Assembly: GCA_011050685.1 (NCBI GenBank)
Contig: DRFF01000139.1
Span: 1-45,271, forward strand
Reading direction: 5' to 3'
Length of the DNA: 45,271 bases
Source of the DNA: Aurantimonas coralicida
GTDB taxonomy: Bacteria > Pseudomonadota > Alphaproteobacteria > Rhizobiales > Rhizobiaceae
How positions within the stretch are numbered: position 1 is the first letter of the stretch; every line of letters starts with the position of its first letter. A program made the translations under genes and the position numbers. A model generated the notes under the pieces. That model was not told the DNA's origin. It searched no databases and saw nothing but the letters and a program-made list of their open reading frames with translations. Of this stretch, positions 16,430 through 25,296 are shown piece after piece.

Positions 16430-18110
16430 TTCCCCCCTTCGCGCCGCCCTCCTCGGCGGCAGCGCGGTCCTCCTCCTGTCGCTCGCCGGCTGCGGCGACG
16501 ACGGATCGAATTTCGACGTGTCCTCGCAGATCGGCCCCGATCCGGTCCTGCCCGAGCCGAGCATGTCGCTTGTTCCCGACATCAAGATCGCCGAGGTCGT
16601 CGGCTGGCAGGACGGCCAGACGCCGACCGTTCCCGAGGGGCTGACCGTCACCGCCTACGCGACGGACCTCGTCAACCCGCGCACGGTCCACACCCTGCCG
16701 AACGGCGACGTTCTGGTGGTGCAGTCGCGCGGGCCCTCCGGCAAGCCCAAGCCCCGGCCGAAGGACTACATCCAGGGCTGGATCATGTCGCTCGCCAAGG
16801 GCGGCGGCGGCGGACCGCAGAAGGGCAGCAACCTCATCACCCTGCTCCGCGACACCAACCGCGACGGCACGGTCGACGAGCGCAGCGATCTTTTGACCAG
16901 GCTCAACTCGCCCTTCGGCGTCGCCTGGTACGACGACACGCTCTATGTCGCGGCCGCCGACGCGATCCTGACCTACCCCTATCGTCTCGGCGACACCGAG
17001 ATCACCGCCGCGCCGGAGGTCCTGACGCCGCTGCCCGGCGGGCCGATCAACCACCACTGGACCAAGGACCTGGCGCTCAGCCCCGACGCGCGCTTCCTCT
17101 ACGCCTCGGTCGGCTCCAATTCCAACGCCGCCGAACGCGGCATCGAGGCGGAAAAGGGCCGGGCGGCGATCTGGCAGGTGGACCGCGAGACCGGCGCCGC
17201 GCGCGTCTACGCCTCCGGCCTGCGCAATCCGAACGGCCTCACCGTCCATCCCGAGACCGGCGCGCTCTGGGCGGTGATCAACGAGCGCGACGAGCTCGGG
17301 CCGAACCTCGTGCCCGATTACATGACCTCGGTGCAGGAAGGCGCCTTCTACGGCTGGCCGTGGAGCTATTACGGCGACCACGTCGACGAGCGGGTGCATC
17401 CGCCGCGCCCCGACATGGTCGAAAAGGCGATCGCGCCCGACTACGCGCTGTCGAGCCACGTCGCGGCGCTGGGGCTGACCTTTACCAACGGCTCGGCCCT
17501 GCCCGACACTTACGCCAACGGCGCCTTCATCGGCGAACACGGCAGCTGGAACCGCAATTCCTTCAACGGCTACAAGGTCGTCTACGTGCCGTTCGAGAAC
17601 GGCCAGCCGGCGGGCATGGCCGAAGATGTGGTCACCGGCTTCCTCGACGGCGAGACGGCGCGCGGCCGGCCGGTCGGCGTCGGCATCGACGGCACCGGCG
17701 CGCTTTTGATCGCCGACGATGCCGGCAACACGGTCTGGCGCGTGGCGGCGGCCGACGGCACCATCCTGCCGGAGCCGGTCGGCAGCGACCGGGTCGCGGC
17801 CGAGGCCCCGGACGCTGCGGCGCCGGCCGAGGCGCAGCCGCAGGCAGACCCTCCCGCCGGGACCGCGCCGGAAGCGCCGGCACCCGTGACCCAGCCCGCC
17901 GGGCAACCGGCGACGACGGGTCAGGCGGGAACTGAGCCGCCAGCCGAAACACCCCCGGCCGCAAGCCCGCCGGAGCCGGCAGCAACGGAACCCGCGCCAG
18001 CGGACGCGTCCCAGGAAGCGCCGCCGGCGGAGCCGGCGCAGACCGAGATCGCCCCGGCCGTCCTGCCGGAGGGGACGGTCGAGGATGGAGCGCCCCAGCC
18101 GGGCCAGTAG
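16416..18110 (+). CDS. L-sorbosone dehydrogenase-like lipoprotein
   Basis: A 564-residue exported protein. The signal ends in a lipobox LLSLAGC, with Cys 26 as the lipid attachment site. Residues about 65-445 form a beta-propeller of the sorbosone/soluble glucose dehydrogenase type: LVNPRTVHTLPNGDVLVV, SPFGVAWYDDTLYVA, the GLRNPNGLTVHPETG motif, YGWPWSYYG and FIGEHGSWNRN are family hallmarks. PQQ binding is likely but not proven by sequence. The last 110 residues are almost entirely Pro, Ala, Glu and Gln, an unusual disordered tail. The upstream DUF2231 gene overlaps it. Substrate is unknown. Confidence 0.88.
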   Translation: MTSTSSPLRAALLGGSAVLLLSLAGCGDDGSNFDVSSQIGPDPVLPEPSMSLVPDIKIAEVVGWQDGQTPTVPEGLTVTAYATDLVNPRTVHTLPNGDVLVVQSRGPSGKPKPRPKDYIQGWIMSLAKGGGGGPQKGSNLITLLRDTNRDGTVDERSDLLTRLNSPFGVAWYDDTLYVAAADAILTYPYRLGDTEITAAPEVLTPLPGGPINHHWTKDLALSPDARFLYASVGSNSNAAERGIEAEKGRAAIWQVDRETGAARVYASGLRNPNGLTVHPETGALWAVINERDELGPNLVPDYMTSVQEGAFYGWPWSYYGDHVDERVHPPRPDMVEKAIAPDYALSSHVAALGLTFTNGSALPDTYANGAFIGEHGSWNRNSFNGYKVVYVPFENGQPAGMAEDVVTGFLDGETARGRPVGVGIDGTGALLIADDAGNTVWRVAAADGTILPEPVGSDRVAAEAPDAAAPAEAQPQADPPAGTAPEAPAPVTQPAGQPATTGQAGTEPPAETPPAASPPEPAATEPAPADASQEAPPAEPAQTEIAPAVLPEGTVEDGAPQPGQ

Positions 18111-18135
18111 CGGCCCGGCCGCAGGCCAGCGCGAC

Positions 18136-18528
18136 CTACGCCTCGAAGCGGCCCGTCCCGTCGCGATCGCGCGCGTAGTGCCGCGCGAGCGGAAATTCCG
18201 GCAGCCAGGATTCGCGCCGGATGGTCCACAGTTCATAGGTCGGCGTCAATTGGTCCGGGGCATCCAGCGATCCGAGATTCACCTCGATCTCGTCGCCGCT
18301 GCGGCCGAAAACCGGCGAGCCGCAGCGCGGGCAGAAGAACCGCCCGGCATAGTCGCGGGTTTCGCCCTCGATCGTCACCGCCTCCTCGGGAAATATCGCG
18401 GAGGCGTGGAACAGCGCCCCGTGATGCTTGCGACAATCCAGACAGTGGCAAAGGCCGACCCGGTAGGGGCGTCCCGACGCCACGATCCGGACGTTGCCGC
18501 ACAGACAACCGCCGGTGAATCGCTCCAT
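18136..18528 (-). CDS. GFA/CENP-V family zinc protein
   Basis: A 130-residue protein with the zinc-site pattern of the GFA family (glutathione-dependent formaldehyde-activating enzyme-like): CLCGNVRI (Cys 8 and 10), CHCLDCRK (Cys 27, 29, 32) and FFCPRCGSPVF. Members coordinate two zinc ions and may handle glutathione adducts; enzymatic activity has been questioned for much of the family. It is convergent with the sorbosone dehydrogenase-like gene, 25 bases apart. Confidence 0.88.
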   Translation of the reverse strand: MERFTGGCLCGNVRIVASGRPYRVGLCHCLDCRKHHGALFHASAIFPEEAVTIEGETRDYAGRFFCPRCGSPVFGRSGDEIEVNLGSLDAPDQLTPTYELWTIRRESWLPEFPLARHYARDRDGTGRFEA

Positions 18529-18606
18529 GCCGCGTCTCCTCTCAGATCAAGCGGTCGGACGATTGCCACCGATCCGCGTTCGCCGCGTCGATCGTGCCTT
18601 AACGCG

Positions 18607-18726
18607 AGACCCGAAATTCGGCCGCCGCTCGCCGGTGCCGAGCCCCGGGATCGCGGGAATCGCCGGTTTTGGTGTCGACGGTGTTCAACTCGATCATGAC
18701 GCCTCCGGTTTGGCGGGGAGAATAGG
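18607..18726 (-). pseudogene. relic of the cob(I)alamin adenosyltransferase 5' end
   Basis: The minus strand here repeats the leader and first 30 or so codons of the intact gene at 15196-15768. The leader GGAGGCGTC before the ATG (18697) is the same as at 15768. The reading frame gives MIELNTVDTKTGDSRDPG, parallel to MVKLNKIYTRTGDAGDTG; then one extra G shifts the frame, and in the shifted frame LGTGERRPNFGSRV matches LGTGERRPKFDIRV. After about 34 codons the similarity ends. It is therefore a frameshifted, truncated remnant of a second adenosyltransferase gene. The surrounding 18529-18881 holds no other gene. Confidence 0.8.
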
Positions 18727-18881
18727 TCGTGTAGGGAGGGATAGGGGGTCGGAATAATAGACGCCCCATGCGTGCGGCGAACGTACTCTACTATGGGAAC
18801 CACCGTCCCGCGCAACAGTCCAGGCGCAACGTTCGCGACGACATCAAAACGAACCGATCATCGGTAGCCGAAAGGGGGAAA

Positions 18882-19661
18882 ATGACGAACACAGCTGATG
18901 GCGATCAACCAGCATTTGACGTCAAGTCGCGCCTCTGGAACACATTTCAGATCTTCCGGGCCCGGTTCGGCTTCTTCGCGGGAGTTGGCGTGGCTGCCAA
19001 CTTGCTGACGGTGGCGCTCGCCTATTTATTGCAGCAATTGATCACCGCTGGATCCGACGGCGGTCACGCCTTCCGCTCTCCTCAGAGTGACGAACACTTC
19101 CTGATCTGGCTGCTTTTAAGGCCTTTGGTATGGTCGTTGAATGACCCCGTGGGGCTGATCGTGGGACCGTTCTTGTCCGCTTTGTTTGTGATGGGCGCCT
19201 ACGATGTTCAAATCAGACGTCCAATTGATTGGAGCGACTACTTCCGCGCCTCTCTGCAGCAGATTGTTCCGTTGGTGTCGATATCGTTTGTCGTCGTTCT
19301 GCTGGTCTTCACCGGTGCTGTGATGCTCATTGTGCCGGGGCTGTGGTTGCTCGGCATGTTCTCCGTCGTCATCCCTGCGGTCGTGGTCGATCGAGCGGGT
19401 TTCGAGGCGCTTGGTCGTAGCCGTTCGCTTACGAAGGGTTACCGTTGGCCGATTGTCGGCTTCATCGCCCTCGTGTCGCTGGTGGCCCTCATTGAAACCG
19501 TCATCGTCATGGGTCTTAAATGGTTGCTCGGCGTTTCTACCATCTTTGTGATGCTGCAAGTGATCCTCAGTGGTTTGACTGCCGCGATCGGGTCGATCGC
19601 TGCGGCCGTTATCCACATGCGACTTCGAGAGATTAAAGAGAATTTACGCTTGTCCGCTTGA
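18882..19661 (+). CDS. multi-pass membrane protein, YciC-like
   Basis: A 259-residue inner-membrane protein with about six hydrophobic segments (roughly residues 30-55, 75-105, 130-165, 185-210 and 215-245). The motif IVPGLWLLGMFSVVIPAVVVDR and the later RSRSLTKGYRWPIVGF are seen in YciC-like and related membrane proteins of unknown function. The ATG at 18882 is chosen because AAAGGGGG precedes it at seven bases; 38 upstream in-frame codons are not membrane-like. Its base composition looks lower in GC than the flanking genes, which hints at acquisition. Confidence 0.75.
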   Translation: MTNTADGDQPAFDVKSRLWNTFQIFRARFGFFAGVGVAANLLTVALAYLLQQLITAGSDGGHAFRSPQSDEHFLIWLLLRPLVWSLNDPVGLIVGPFLSALFVMGAYDVQIRRPIDWSDYFRASLQQIVPLVSISFVVVLLVFTGAVMLIVPGLWLLGMFSVVIPAVVVDRAGFEALGRSRSLTKGYRWPIVGFIALVSLVALIETVIVMGLKWLLGVSTIFVMLQVILSGLTAAIGSIAAAVIHMRLREIKENLRLSA

Positions 19662-19783
19662 ACCACACTGCCTTTGTCCCGAAACGGGCAGCTTAAGGGG
19701 TCCGCTTACGCCGTCTTCATAGTCTCTCAGATCGAAGCGCCATCGCTCCAAGGGACGTAGGGTCGTGCGGTTCCGTGTTCTCC

Positions 19784-20338
19784 TTAAGCTCCCAGTTCCC
19801 GCGCCCGCTTCTGCCCCTCGTCCGTGTGGTCGAGAACGAACTCGAAGCCATGCCGGTCGGCGATAGTGCGCAGGATCGTCAGCAAGCAGGCCAGTTCCTC
19901 CTTCGATATGACCGGAAGGAACAGCCGCGTCCGCTGGCCGTCCTTCGCGATGACGACCAGATTGCGGTCGATCGGCGCAAAGCTTCCCATAGCAGAATGC
20001 GTATGAATCAACGCCTGCACGTGGGACCATTCGACGTAGTGCGGGCGCCACCAGGTGGGTGCCATCATAGCGTCCGGCCCAACGCCGATCGGAGTGCTGA
20101 ACGGACCCGACGTCTCAAGGTAGCTTACCAACATGAAAAAGAGCGGAGTAAAAATTGCGGCGATGAGCGCCGTGACGAGGTAGGGCGTCAACTCTCGTCC
20201 GTCGACGACAGCGGCAATGACGATCAAGACGACCATCGCAACCGTGAAACCAGCGATCTGACGGGCAGAGAAATGGCGTTCGCGCCACGGAATGACTGCT
20301 TCGCTCCGCTCCAGATCGAACCACGCTCCTTGTCGCAT
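19784..20338 (-). CDS. two-TM protein with a YcxB/bPH-like cytoplasmic domain
   Basis: A 184-residue protein. Two adjacent transmembrane segments at about residues 28-45 and 53-72 are followed by a soluble domain of about 100 residues with the pattern PHYVEWSHVQALIHTHSAMGSF and NLVVIAKDGQRTRLFLPV. This architecture is like YcxB or bacterial PH-domain membrane proteins. No function is known. It is convergent with the YciC-like gene across 122 bases in which I see no feature. Family assignment is by architecture only. Confidence 0.65.
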   Translation of the reverse strand: MRQGAWFDLERSEAVIPWRERHFSARQIAGFTVAMVVLIVIAAVVDGRELTPYLVTALIAAIFTPLFFMLVSYLETSGPFSTPIGVGPDAMMAPTWWRPHYVEWSHVQALIHTHSAMGSFAPIDRNLVVIAKDGQRTRLFLPVISKEELACLLTILRTIADRHGFEFVLDHTDEGQKRARELGA

Positions 20339-20515
20339 TTGCGGACTATGCCAACCGGTCCCGTCCGCGTCGAATCACGGATCAGGTTGATATCCGTCCG
20401 ATTCCGACGCCATCGCCGTTGGGGACACTGCAGGCCTATGCGTCGATCGTTCAGACAAAGCCGCCACAACCGCCTATTCGTCACCGGACAACGTGGGAAA
20501 ACATCGCGGCATGGC

Positions 20516-20539
20516 TCCCGGCTCAAGGCCGAGATGACG
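20516..20539. repeat. half copy of the CCCGGCCTTGAG palindromic element
   Basis: TCCCGGCTCAAGGCC followed by GAGATGACG matches the right arm of the 20911-21025 element with one base change. No intact left arm is seen, so it is a degenerate copy. Confidence 0.6.
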
Positions 20540-20600
20540 ACATTTCGATGCCGCTTCATCGACGGTGAATGGAGGGCCCGCGCCCTCAACACCCCCCCGA

Positions 20601-20690
20601 AAAATTTTCTCCTCACCCTTCCCCACCGCCTCCATAATCCCCTCACCGCCGGCCCACGGAACGGGCGCGAATGATCACCGGGATCGTTCG
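20601..20690. repeat. direct repeat unit, copy 1
   Basis: A 90-base unit that recurs at 21103-21191. The right-hand 58 bases (20633-20690) differ from copy 2 at only two positions. Both copies are followed, after a few tens of bases, by a GGCGGGCGGTG segment. No coding function is evident. Confidence 0.75.
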
Positions 20691-20910
20691 GGGGCTGGCG
20701 GGCGGTGTCCGCGACGGGGCTTCTTCCGGAGAAGTGCCGGCCCGGACGGCCTTTTGCTCTCGCCGGCCAGAGGGACCCAATTCCAAGCGGCACGAGCCGT
20801 CATCCATCGCCGGCAAGCGCGCCCTCTCGCCCCTTGTGAGAGAGAGGGGCGCCAAGCCTCGACACCTCGGCATCTCGGTCTCGGCGATTGGCGAAGCCGT
20901 CTAACGCGGT

Positions 20911-21025
20911 CGTCATCCCGGCCTTGAGCCGGGATCCATTCCAAGCCGCTTGAGCCGCCAATCCGTCGCCGGACAGGATGGGATAAAAGTCGCGGCATGG
21001 GTCCCGGCTCAAGGCCGGGATGACG
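20911..21025. repeat. palindromic intergenic element with 24-base arms
   Basis: CGTCATCCCGGCCTTGAGCC plus GGGA at 20911-20934 and its exact reverse complement at 21002-21025 enclose about 67 bases. The CGTCATCCCGGCCTTGAGCCGGGATCC sequence class is a widespread palindromic repeat in alphaproteobacteria. Confidence 0.8.
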
Positions 21026-21102
21026 CGGTTTGGATGCCGGCGCCCTTTTCTTCCAAGGGGTACGAAGGATCCGCGCAGCTTCCGAAGAAGCCGCCCGCCC
21101 AA

Positions 21103-21191
21103 GAAAATTTATCCCCACCCTTTCCACCTCTCCCATAATCCCTTCACCGCCGGCCCACGAAACGGGCGCGAATGATCACCGGGATCGTTCG
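21103..21191. repeat. direct repeat unit, copy 2
   Basis: The second copy of the unit at 20601-20690, about 500 bases away in the same orientation. The first third is more diverged than the rest. Confidence 0.75.
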
Positions 21192-21448
21192 TTGGGCCAA
21201 GGGGAGAAATCCCTGGCGGGCGGTGCCGGTTGCGGCCGCTTCCGGAGCGGCGGGAACCGGGCCTTGTGACAAGCCGCGCCTGCCTTCCGTTCTGCGGGGA
21301 AGGCGGCATGCCGCCGGCCTGGAGGTCGTGCTCCTCCCGGCGGCATCCCACAGCCCGTCCGGTCCTGGCCGAAAGGTCGGGGCGGCGGGTGAATGGTGCG
21401 GCGACGCACGGGAACCGAGAGCCCGGGCGTGTCACGGGAACCCATCGC

Positions 21449-21513
21449 GCGGGATGCCGGAGGCGGACCGTATTGACTTAAAATAGTCGGAGGGTTCGCC
21501 TCCGGCATCCCGC
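21449..21513. repeat. hairpin element with perfect 17-base arms
   Basis: GCGGGATGCCGGAGGCG at 21449-21465 is exactly complementary to CGCCTCCGGCATCCCGC at 21497-21513, around a 31-base AT-richer loop containing TATTGACTTAAAATAG. It could be a REP/MITE-like element or a strong transcript hairpin. Confidence 0.7.
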
Positions 21514-21626
21514 CGCTCGTCAGGAGTGGCATCAGGGCCCCTCAGCGAGCCGCAAGGCGAAGCTTAAGGAGGGGACAGAGAACACTCCGGCCCGAGCGGG
21601 CGCGGAGGCGCTGTCGCATGGGGAAA

Positions 21627-21930
21627 AGCCCCTCACCCGGTTCGCTGCGCGAACCACCCTCTCCCCGGAGGGGCGAGGAATGGCGCCCTTCCGAAACTGT
21701 TCGCGTCCATCAGGAACAGAAAAAAGCGCCGACAGGGACGCTGCCGATTCTTCTCCCCGGCGGGGAGAAGGGTCCGAAGGACGGGCGAGACACGCGGCTC
21801 GCCCTGGAGCCGCGAAGGGCCGGATGAGGGGGCGAGCGCAGCGAGGCAGCCGAGGATGACGAAGGCGGGTAATGCCGCGCCCCCACTCTCCCTCATCCTG
21901 AGGTGCGGAGCGAAGCGGAGCCTCGAAGGG
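21627..21930. repeat. cluster of common intergenic repeat motifs
   Basis: The segment contains AGCCCCTCACCCGGTTCGCTGCGCGAACC (arms GGTTCG/CGAACC), a CTCCCCGGAGGGG palindrome, TTCTCCCCGGCGGGGAGAA, and CTCATCCTGAGG with AGCGAAGCGGAG near 21890-21930. All are short palindromic motifs that recur in alphaproteobacterial spacers. No gene is seen. Confidence 0.55.
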
Positions 21931-21946
21931 CGAGGGAAAGCGCGCC

Positions 21947-22135
21947 CTACCGCGCCAGCAGCAGCACGGCGACGAGGACGAGGACGGCCAGGCCTTGCAG
22001 CAGGATGCGGGCACGCATCAGGTTCTGCGACGTGCTGCTGGAGCCGCCCTTCATCAGATTATAAAGGCCCGCGACGAGAACGCCGGCGGTCGCGAGCATG
22101 AAGAACAGGGCAAGGTAGATCATCATATCGGACAT
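21947..22135 (-). CDS. HIG1-domain-like twin transmembrane protein
   Basis: A 62-residue protein made of two transmembrane helices (residues 4-24 and 44-61) joined by GLYNLMKGGSSSTSQNLMRARILLQG, the typical loop of the HIG1-type twin transmembrane proteins of Rhizobiales. In eukaryotes HIG1 proteins act on respiratory complexes; the bacterial role is not known. From my knowledge of Rhizobiales, this gene is commonly next to the PduO adenosyltransferase; here it is about 6 kb away, with a relic of that gene in between. Confidence 0.8.
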   Translation of the reverse strand: MSDMMIYLALFFMLATAGVLVAGLYNLMKGGSSSTSQNLMRARILLQGLAVLVLVAVLLLAR

Positions 22136-22242
22136 GCCGGCCTTTTACGGATTTCGAGTCGCGGAAAGCGCAATATAAGCAGCGCGGGCGACGGCGCGAG
22201 TCCCCGGTCACGGAAGGCGGATCGCGGGGAAGAACCGGCGGT

Positions 22243-23133
22243 TCATAGGCCTGGCGGCACGACCTTGGCCTTGCGCCTGCGCGTGGCCGCCGCAACGCCG
22301 ACCCCGGCGATGACGAGGCCGACAAGCTGGATCGGCGACAGCGTCTCGCCGAACAAGAGCCACGCCGTGACGGCGGTGACGCCCGGCACCAGATACATCA
22401 GCGAGGCGACCGACGACACCGCGCCCTCGCGGATCAGATACAGCATCAGGAACACCGCCCCGATCGACAGGACGAAGACCAGCCAGACCAGCGCGAAGAC
22501 CAGCTCGCCGGTCCAGTCGAGCACCATCGTCTCGGTGGAGGCAGCGAGGATCAGCGTCGGCACGAGGGCGCCGAAATATTGCAGCGCCGTGCCGGTGCGA
22601 AGGTCGACGCCGCCGACGAAGCGTTTTTGCCAGACCGAGCCGGCCGAGATCGCGATGGCCGACAGGACCACCGGGCCGAGCGTCAGCAACCGGTAGTCGC
22701 CCGAGCCGTCGAGCTTCGGCAGGATCACCAGGGCGACGCCGACAAGCCCCAGCGCCAGACCGGCGAGATGGCGCGGCTGCACGCGCTCGCCGAGGAAGCT
22801 GGCGGCGAGGATCGTGGTCAGGACGGGTTGCAGCCCGACGATCAAGGCGGCGATGCCGGCGTTGAGGCCGTGGCGCACGGCGAAGAACACGCCGCCGAGA
22901 TAGACGCCGTGGATCAGGCTGCCGGCGATCATCGCGTGCGCCGCCGGCCGCCAGCCGGGCCAGGGCGCCCGCATCAGGAGGACAACCGAGCCGAGGATTG
23001 CCAGCGCCAGCGCATAGCGCAGCGACAGGAAGGTGAACGGCTCGGCATGGGGCATCGCGTAGCGCGCGCCGATGAAGCCGGTCGACCAGAGCAGCACGAA
23101 GATCGCCGGGAAGAAGGGCAGCAACCGGTTCAC
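22243..23133 (-). CDS. DMT-superfamily (EamA) transporter
   Basis: A 296-residue protein with ten predicted transmembrane helices in two EamA repeats. The first begins LPFFPAIFVLLWSTGFIGARYAMP and the second contains SIGAVFLMLYLIREGAVSSVASLMYLVPGVTAVTAWLLFGE, the usual signature of each half. It probably exports a metabolite or amino acid, but the substrate cannot be told. It is divergent from the AEC transporter gene, with 207 bases between the starts in which I recognise no operator. Confidence 0.92.
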   Translation of the reverse strand: MNRLLPFFPAIFVLLWSTGFIGARYAMPHAEPFTFLSLRYALALAILGSVVLLMRAPWPGWRPAAHAMIAGSLIHGVYLGGVFFAVRHGLNAGIAALIVGLQPVLTTILAASFLGERVQPRHLAGLALGLVGVALVILPKLDGSGDYRLLTLGPVVLSAIAISAGSVWQKRFVGGVDLRTGTALQYFGALVPTLILAASTETMVLDWTGELVFALVWLVFVLSIGAVFLMLYLIREGAVSSVASLMYLVPGVTAVTAWLLFGETLSPIQLVGLVIAGVGVAAATRRRKAKVVPPGL

Positions 23134-23340
23134 TGGGGACGGCCTTTCGGGACGGACGGGTCGGCGGCGGCGGTCGGAATCGATGGATGGCCGATCGCCA
23201 GCGCGCCATTCGATAGCAGGGCGAAGCGCGGGCCGGAAGCCGGAAACCGTCAGCTTGTCCGACGGAATCGGGTCGCAAGCGTTTGCCTTGCCGCCCGGCG
23301 CCGTCTATCGCCGGGTTTCAGCGATCATCCGGTTCGTCTC

Positions 23341-24300
23341 ATGCAAGACATCCTCAATATCATCGTCCCGATCTTCAGCCTGATCGCCATCGGCTTTCTG
23401 GCGGCCAGGGCGAAGCTGTTGTCGGACGCGACCGGCGAGGCGCTGGCCCGCTTCGTCTTCGTCGTCGCGGTGCCGGTGCTGCTGTTCCGCACCCTCGCCA
23501 ATTCGGCCTTCGGCGACGCCAACCCGCTGTTTCTGTGGCTGGCCTATTTCAGCGCCATCGCCATCGTCTGGACAATCGGCAGTCTCGTGGTCCGGCGCCT
23601 TACCGGCGCCGACCGGCGCATCGGCGTCATCGCCGGCATTTCGGCGAGCTTCGCCAACACCGTCTTCGTCGCCATCCCGACCGTCCAGCGCGCCTATGGC
23701 GATGCAGGCCTGCAACCGCTCTTGCTGATTCTCGCCATCCATCTGCCGGTGATGATGATCGTCGCGACGCTGATCGTCGAGCGGGCGGCCCTCCTCGACG
23801 CGCGCGATGCCGGCACCATGCCGCCGCAGGTCTCGACGGCGACGACGCTGAAGCGGGTCCTGAAGAACCTTGCGACCAACGCCATCATCGTCGGCATCCT
23901 TTCGGGGCTCGTCTGGCGCGCCACCGGCCTGCCGCTGGAGTCCCATGTCGACGAGATCACCAAACTGCTCGGCGGCACGGCGGGACCGCTGGCGCTGTTT
24001 TCGCTCGGCATGTCGCTGACCCGCTACGGGTTGCGCGGCGACATCGCGTCGTCGGCGATCGTCGCGACGCTGGCGCTGGTGGTGATGCCGGCGATCGTGT
24101 TCTTTCTCGGCACCTGGCTCGCGCTGCCGCCGCTCTGGCTGAAGAGCGCGGTGCTCACCGCCGCCGCGCCGGCCGGCGTCAACGCCTATCTGTTCGCGGC
24201 CTATTTCCGGTCCGGCGAGAAGCTGGCGGCGACGACGATCCTGGTCTCGACGGTCCTGTCGGTGGTTACCCTCAGCGTGTGGCTGACCGTACTCGGCTGA
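23341..24300 (+). CDS. AEC-family transporter
   Basis: A 319-residue auxin-efflux-carrier-type permease with ten transmembrane segments. MQDILNIIVPIFSLIAIGFLAARAKLLSD is the usual start, ISASFANTVFVAIPTV and LFSLGMSLTRYG are conserved motifs, and KSAVLTAAAPAGVNAYLFA is the second substrate-site region. Members carry organic acids such as malate or malonate. The frame is open far upstream but the ATG at 23341 is the family start. Its 3' end overlaps the convergent gluQ by 29 bases. Confidence 0.92.
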   Translation: MQDILNIIVPIFSLIAIGFLAARAKLLSDATGEALARFVFVVAVPVLLFRTLANSAFGDANPLFLWLAYFSAIAIVWTIGSLVVRRLTGADRRIGVIAGISASFANTVFVAIPTVQRAYGDAGLQPLLLILAIHLPVMMIVATLIVERAALLDARDAGTMPPQVSTATTLKRVLKNLATNAIIVGILSGLVWRATGLPLESHVDEITKLLGGTAGPLALFSLGMSLTRYGLRGDIASSAIVATLALVVMPAIVFFLGTWLALPPLWLKSAVLTAAAPAGVNAYLFAAYFRSGEKLAATTILVSTVLSVVTLSVWLTVLG

Positions 24301-25204
24301 AACATTCCGCCGCCGGCCGGCCCGGAAAGCCGACCATGCGGCGAATATCCTCGGCGCCGAGACCGGCCTCGCGCAGAGCCTTCAACGAGGTGTCGCGGGC
24401 GCTTTTCGACAGCTTGCGGCCGTCGGCGCCCAGAATCAGGTTGTGATGGTGGTAGCGCGGCGCCGGCAGGCCGAGCAGCGCCTGCAGAAGGCGATGGACG
24501 CTGGTGGCGTGGAACAGATCCTGCCCCCTGACGACATCGGTGATGCCTTGCAGCGCGTCGTCCACGACGACGGCCAGGTGATAGCTCGCCGGCATGTCCA
24601 TGCGGCCGAGCACGACGTCGCCCCAGTCGAGCGGCCGCGCGGCGATCTCGCCGCTGGTGCCGTCGGGCGAACGCCCGGTCTCCGTAAAACGCAGCGCAGA
24701 CACCCGTTCGACCGCCGCCGCCATATCGAGCCGCCAGGCAAAGCGCTCGCCGTCGCTCATCTTCCGCTCGCGCTCGCGCGTCGACAGCTTGCGGTCGAGA
24801 CCGGGATAGAGCGGCGCGCCGTCGGGATCATGCGGCCAGGGCTTGCCGGTTTCCTCCAGGTGGCGCTCGGCATGGGTGCGGATGTCGCCGCGCGACATGA
24901 AAGCCGGATAGATCAGTTCCTCGTCGGCCAGGGCTTCGAGCGCTGCGGCATAGTCGGGAAAATGCTCCGACTGCCGGCGCGGGGTGTCGTCCCAATCGAT
25001 CCCGAGAAAGTACAGATCGTCCTCGAGTTGCTGCTCGTAGGCCTTGGTGCAGCGCGCCCGATCGATGTCCTCGATCCGCAAGAGAAAGGTCGCGCCCGCC
25101 TCGCGCGCCATCTTGTGGTTGAGCAGCGCCGAATAGGCATGGCCGAGATGCAGTTCGCCGTTCGGACTCGGTGCGAATCGGAACACGGCTGACGTCGTTT
25201 CCAT
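24272..25204 (-). CDS. gluQ: glutamyl-Q tRNA(Asp) synthetase
   Basis: A 310-residue truncated glutamyl-tRNA synthetase paralogue that attaches glutamate to the queuosine of tRNA(Asp). It has the class I motifs: RFAPSPNGELHLGHA at residues 9-23 and KLSKS near residue 262, and it lacks the anticodon-binding domain. The cysteines of the zinc site found in E. coli GluQRS are not present in the YPAFMSRGDI region, so this is a zinc-less version. The convergent overlap with the AEC gene is 29 bases. Confidence 0.93.
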   Translation of the reverse strand: METTSAVFRFAPSPNGELHLGHAYSALLNHKMAREAGATFLLRIEDIDRARCTKAYEQQLEDDLYFLGIDWDDTPRRQSEHFPDYAAALEALADEELIYPAFMSRGDIRTHAERHLEETGKPWPHDPDGAPLYPGLDRKLSTRERERKMSDGERFAWRLDMAAAVERVSALRFTETGRSPDGTSGEIAARPLDWGDVVLGRMDMPASYHLAVVVDDALQGITDVVRGQDLFHATSVHRLLQALLGLPAPRYHHHNLILGADGRKLSKSARDTSLKALREAGLGAEDIRRMVGFPGRPAAECFSRVRSATR

Positions 25205-25296
25205 CGAATTGTTTCCCCTCGTTTGTCGTCCGATGCTCTAGACTCCGATTGCGTGAGCAACGTGACAGAGTCGCGGCAATTGAGGAACCGGGCGCC

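Larger units (their letters stand above)
20339..21946. other. 1.6 kb gene-free, repeat-rich spacer
   Basis: No credible gene was found on either strand: the open frames are short, Pro/Arg/Ser-rich and lack family features. The stretch is instead a mosaic of repeated and palindromic intergenic elements, listed separately, which are typical of high-GC alphaproteobacterial spacers. It separates the two unfamiliar membrane proteins from the HIG1-like gene. Confidence 0.7.
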
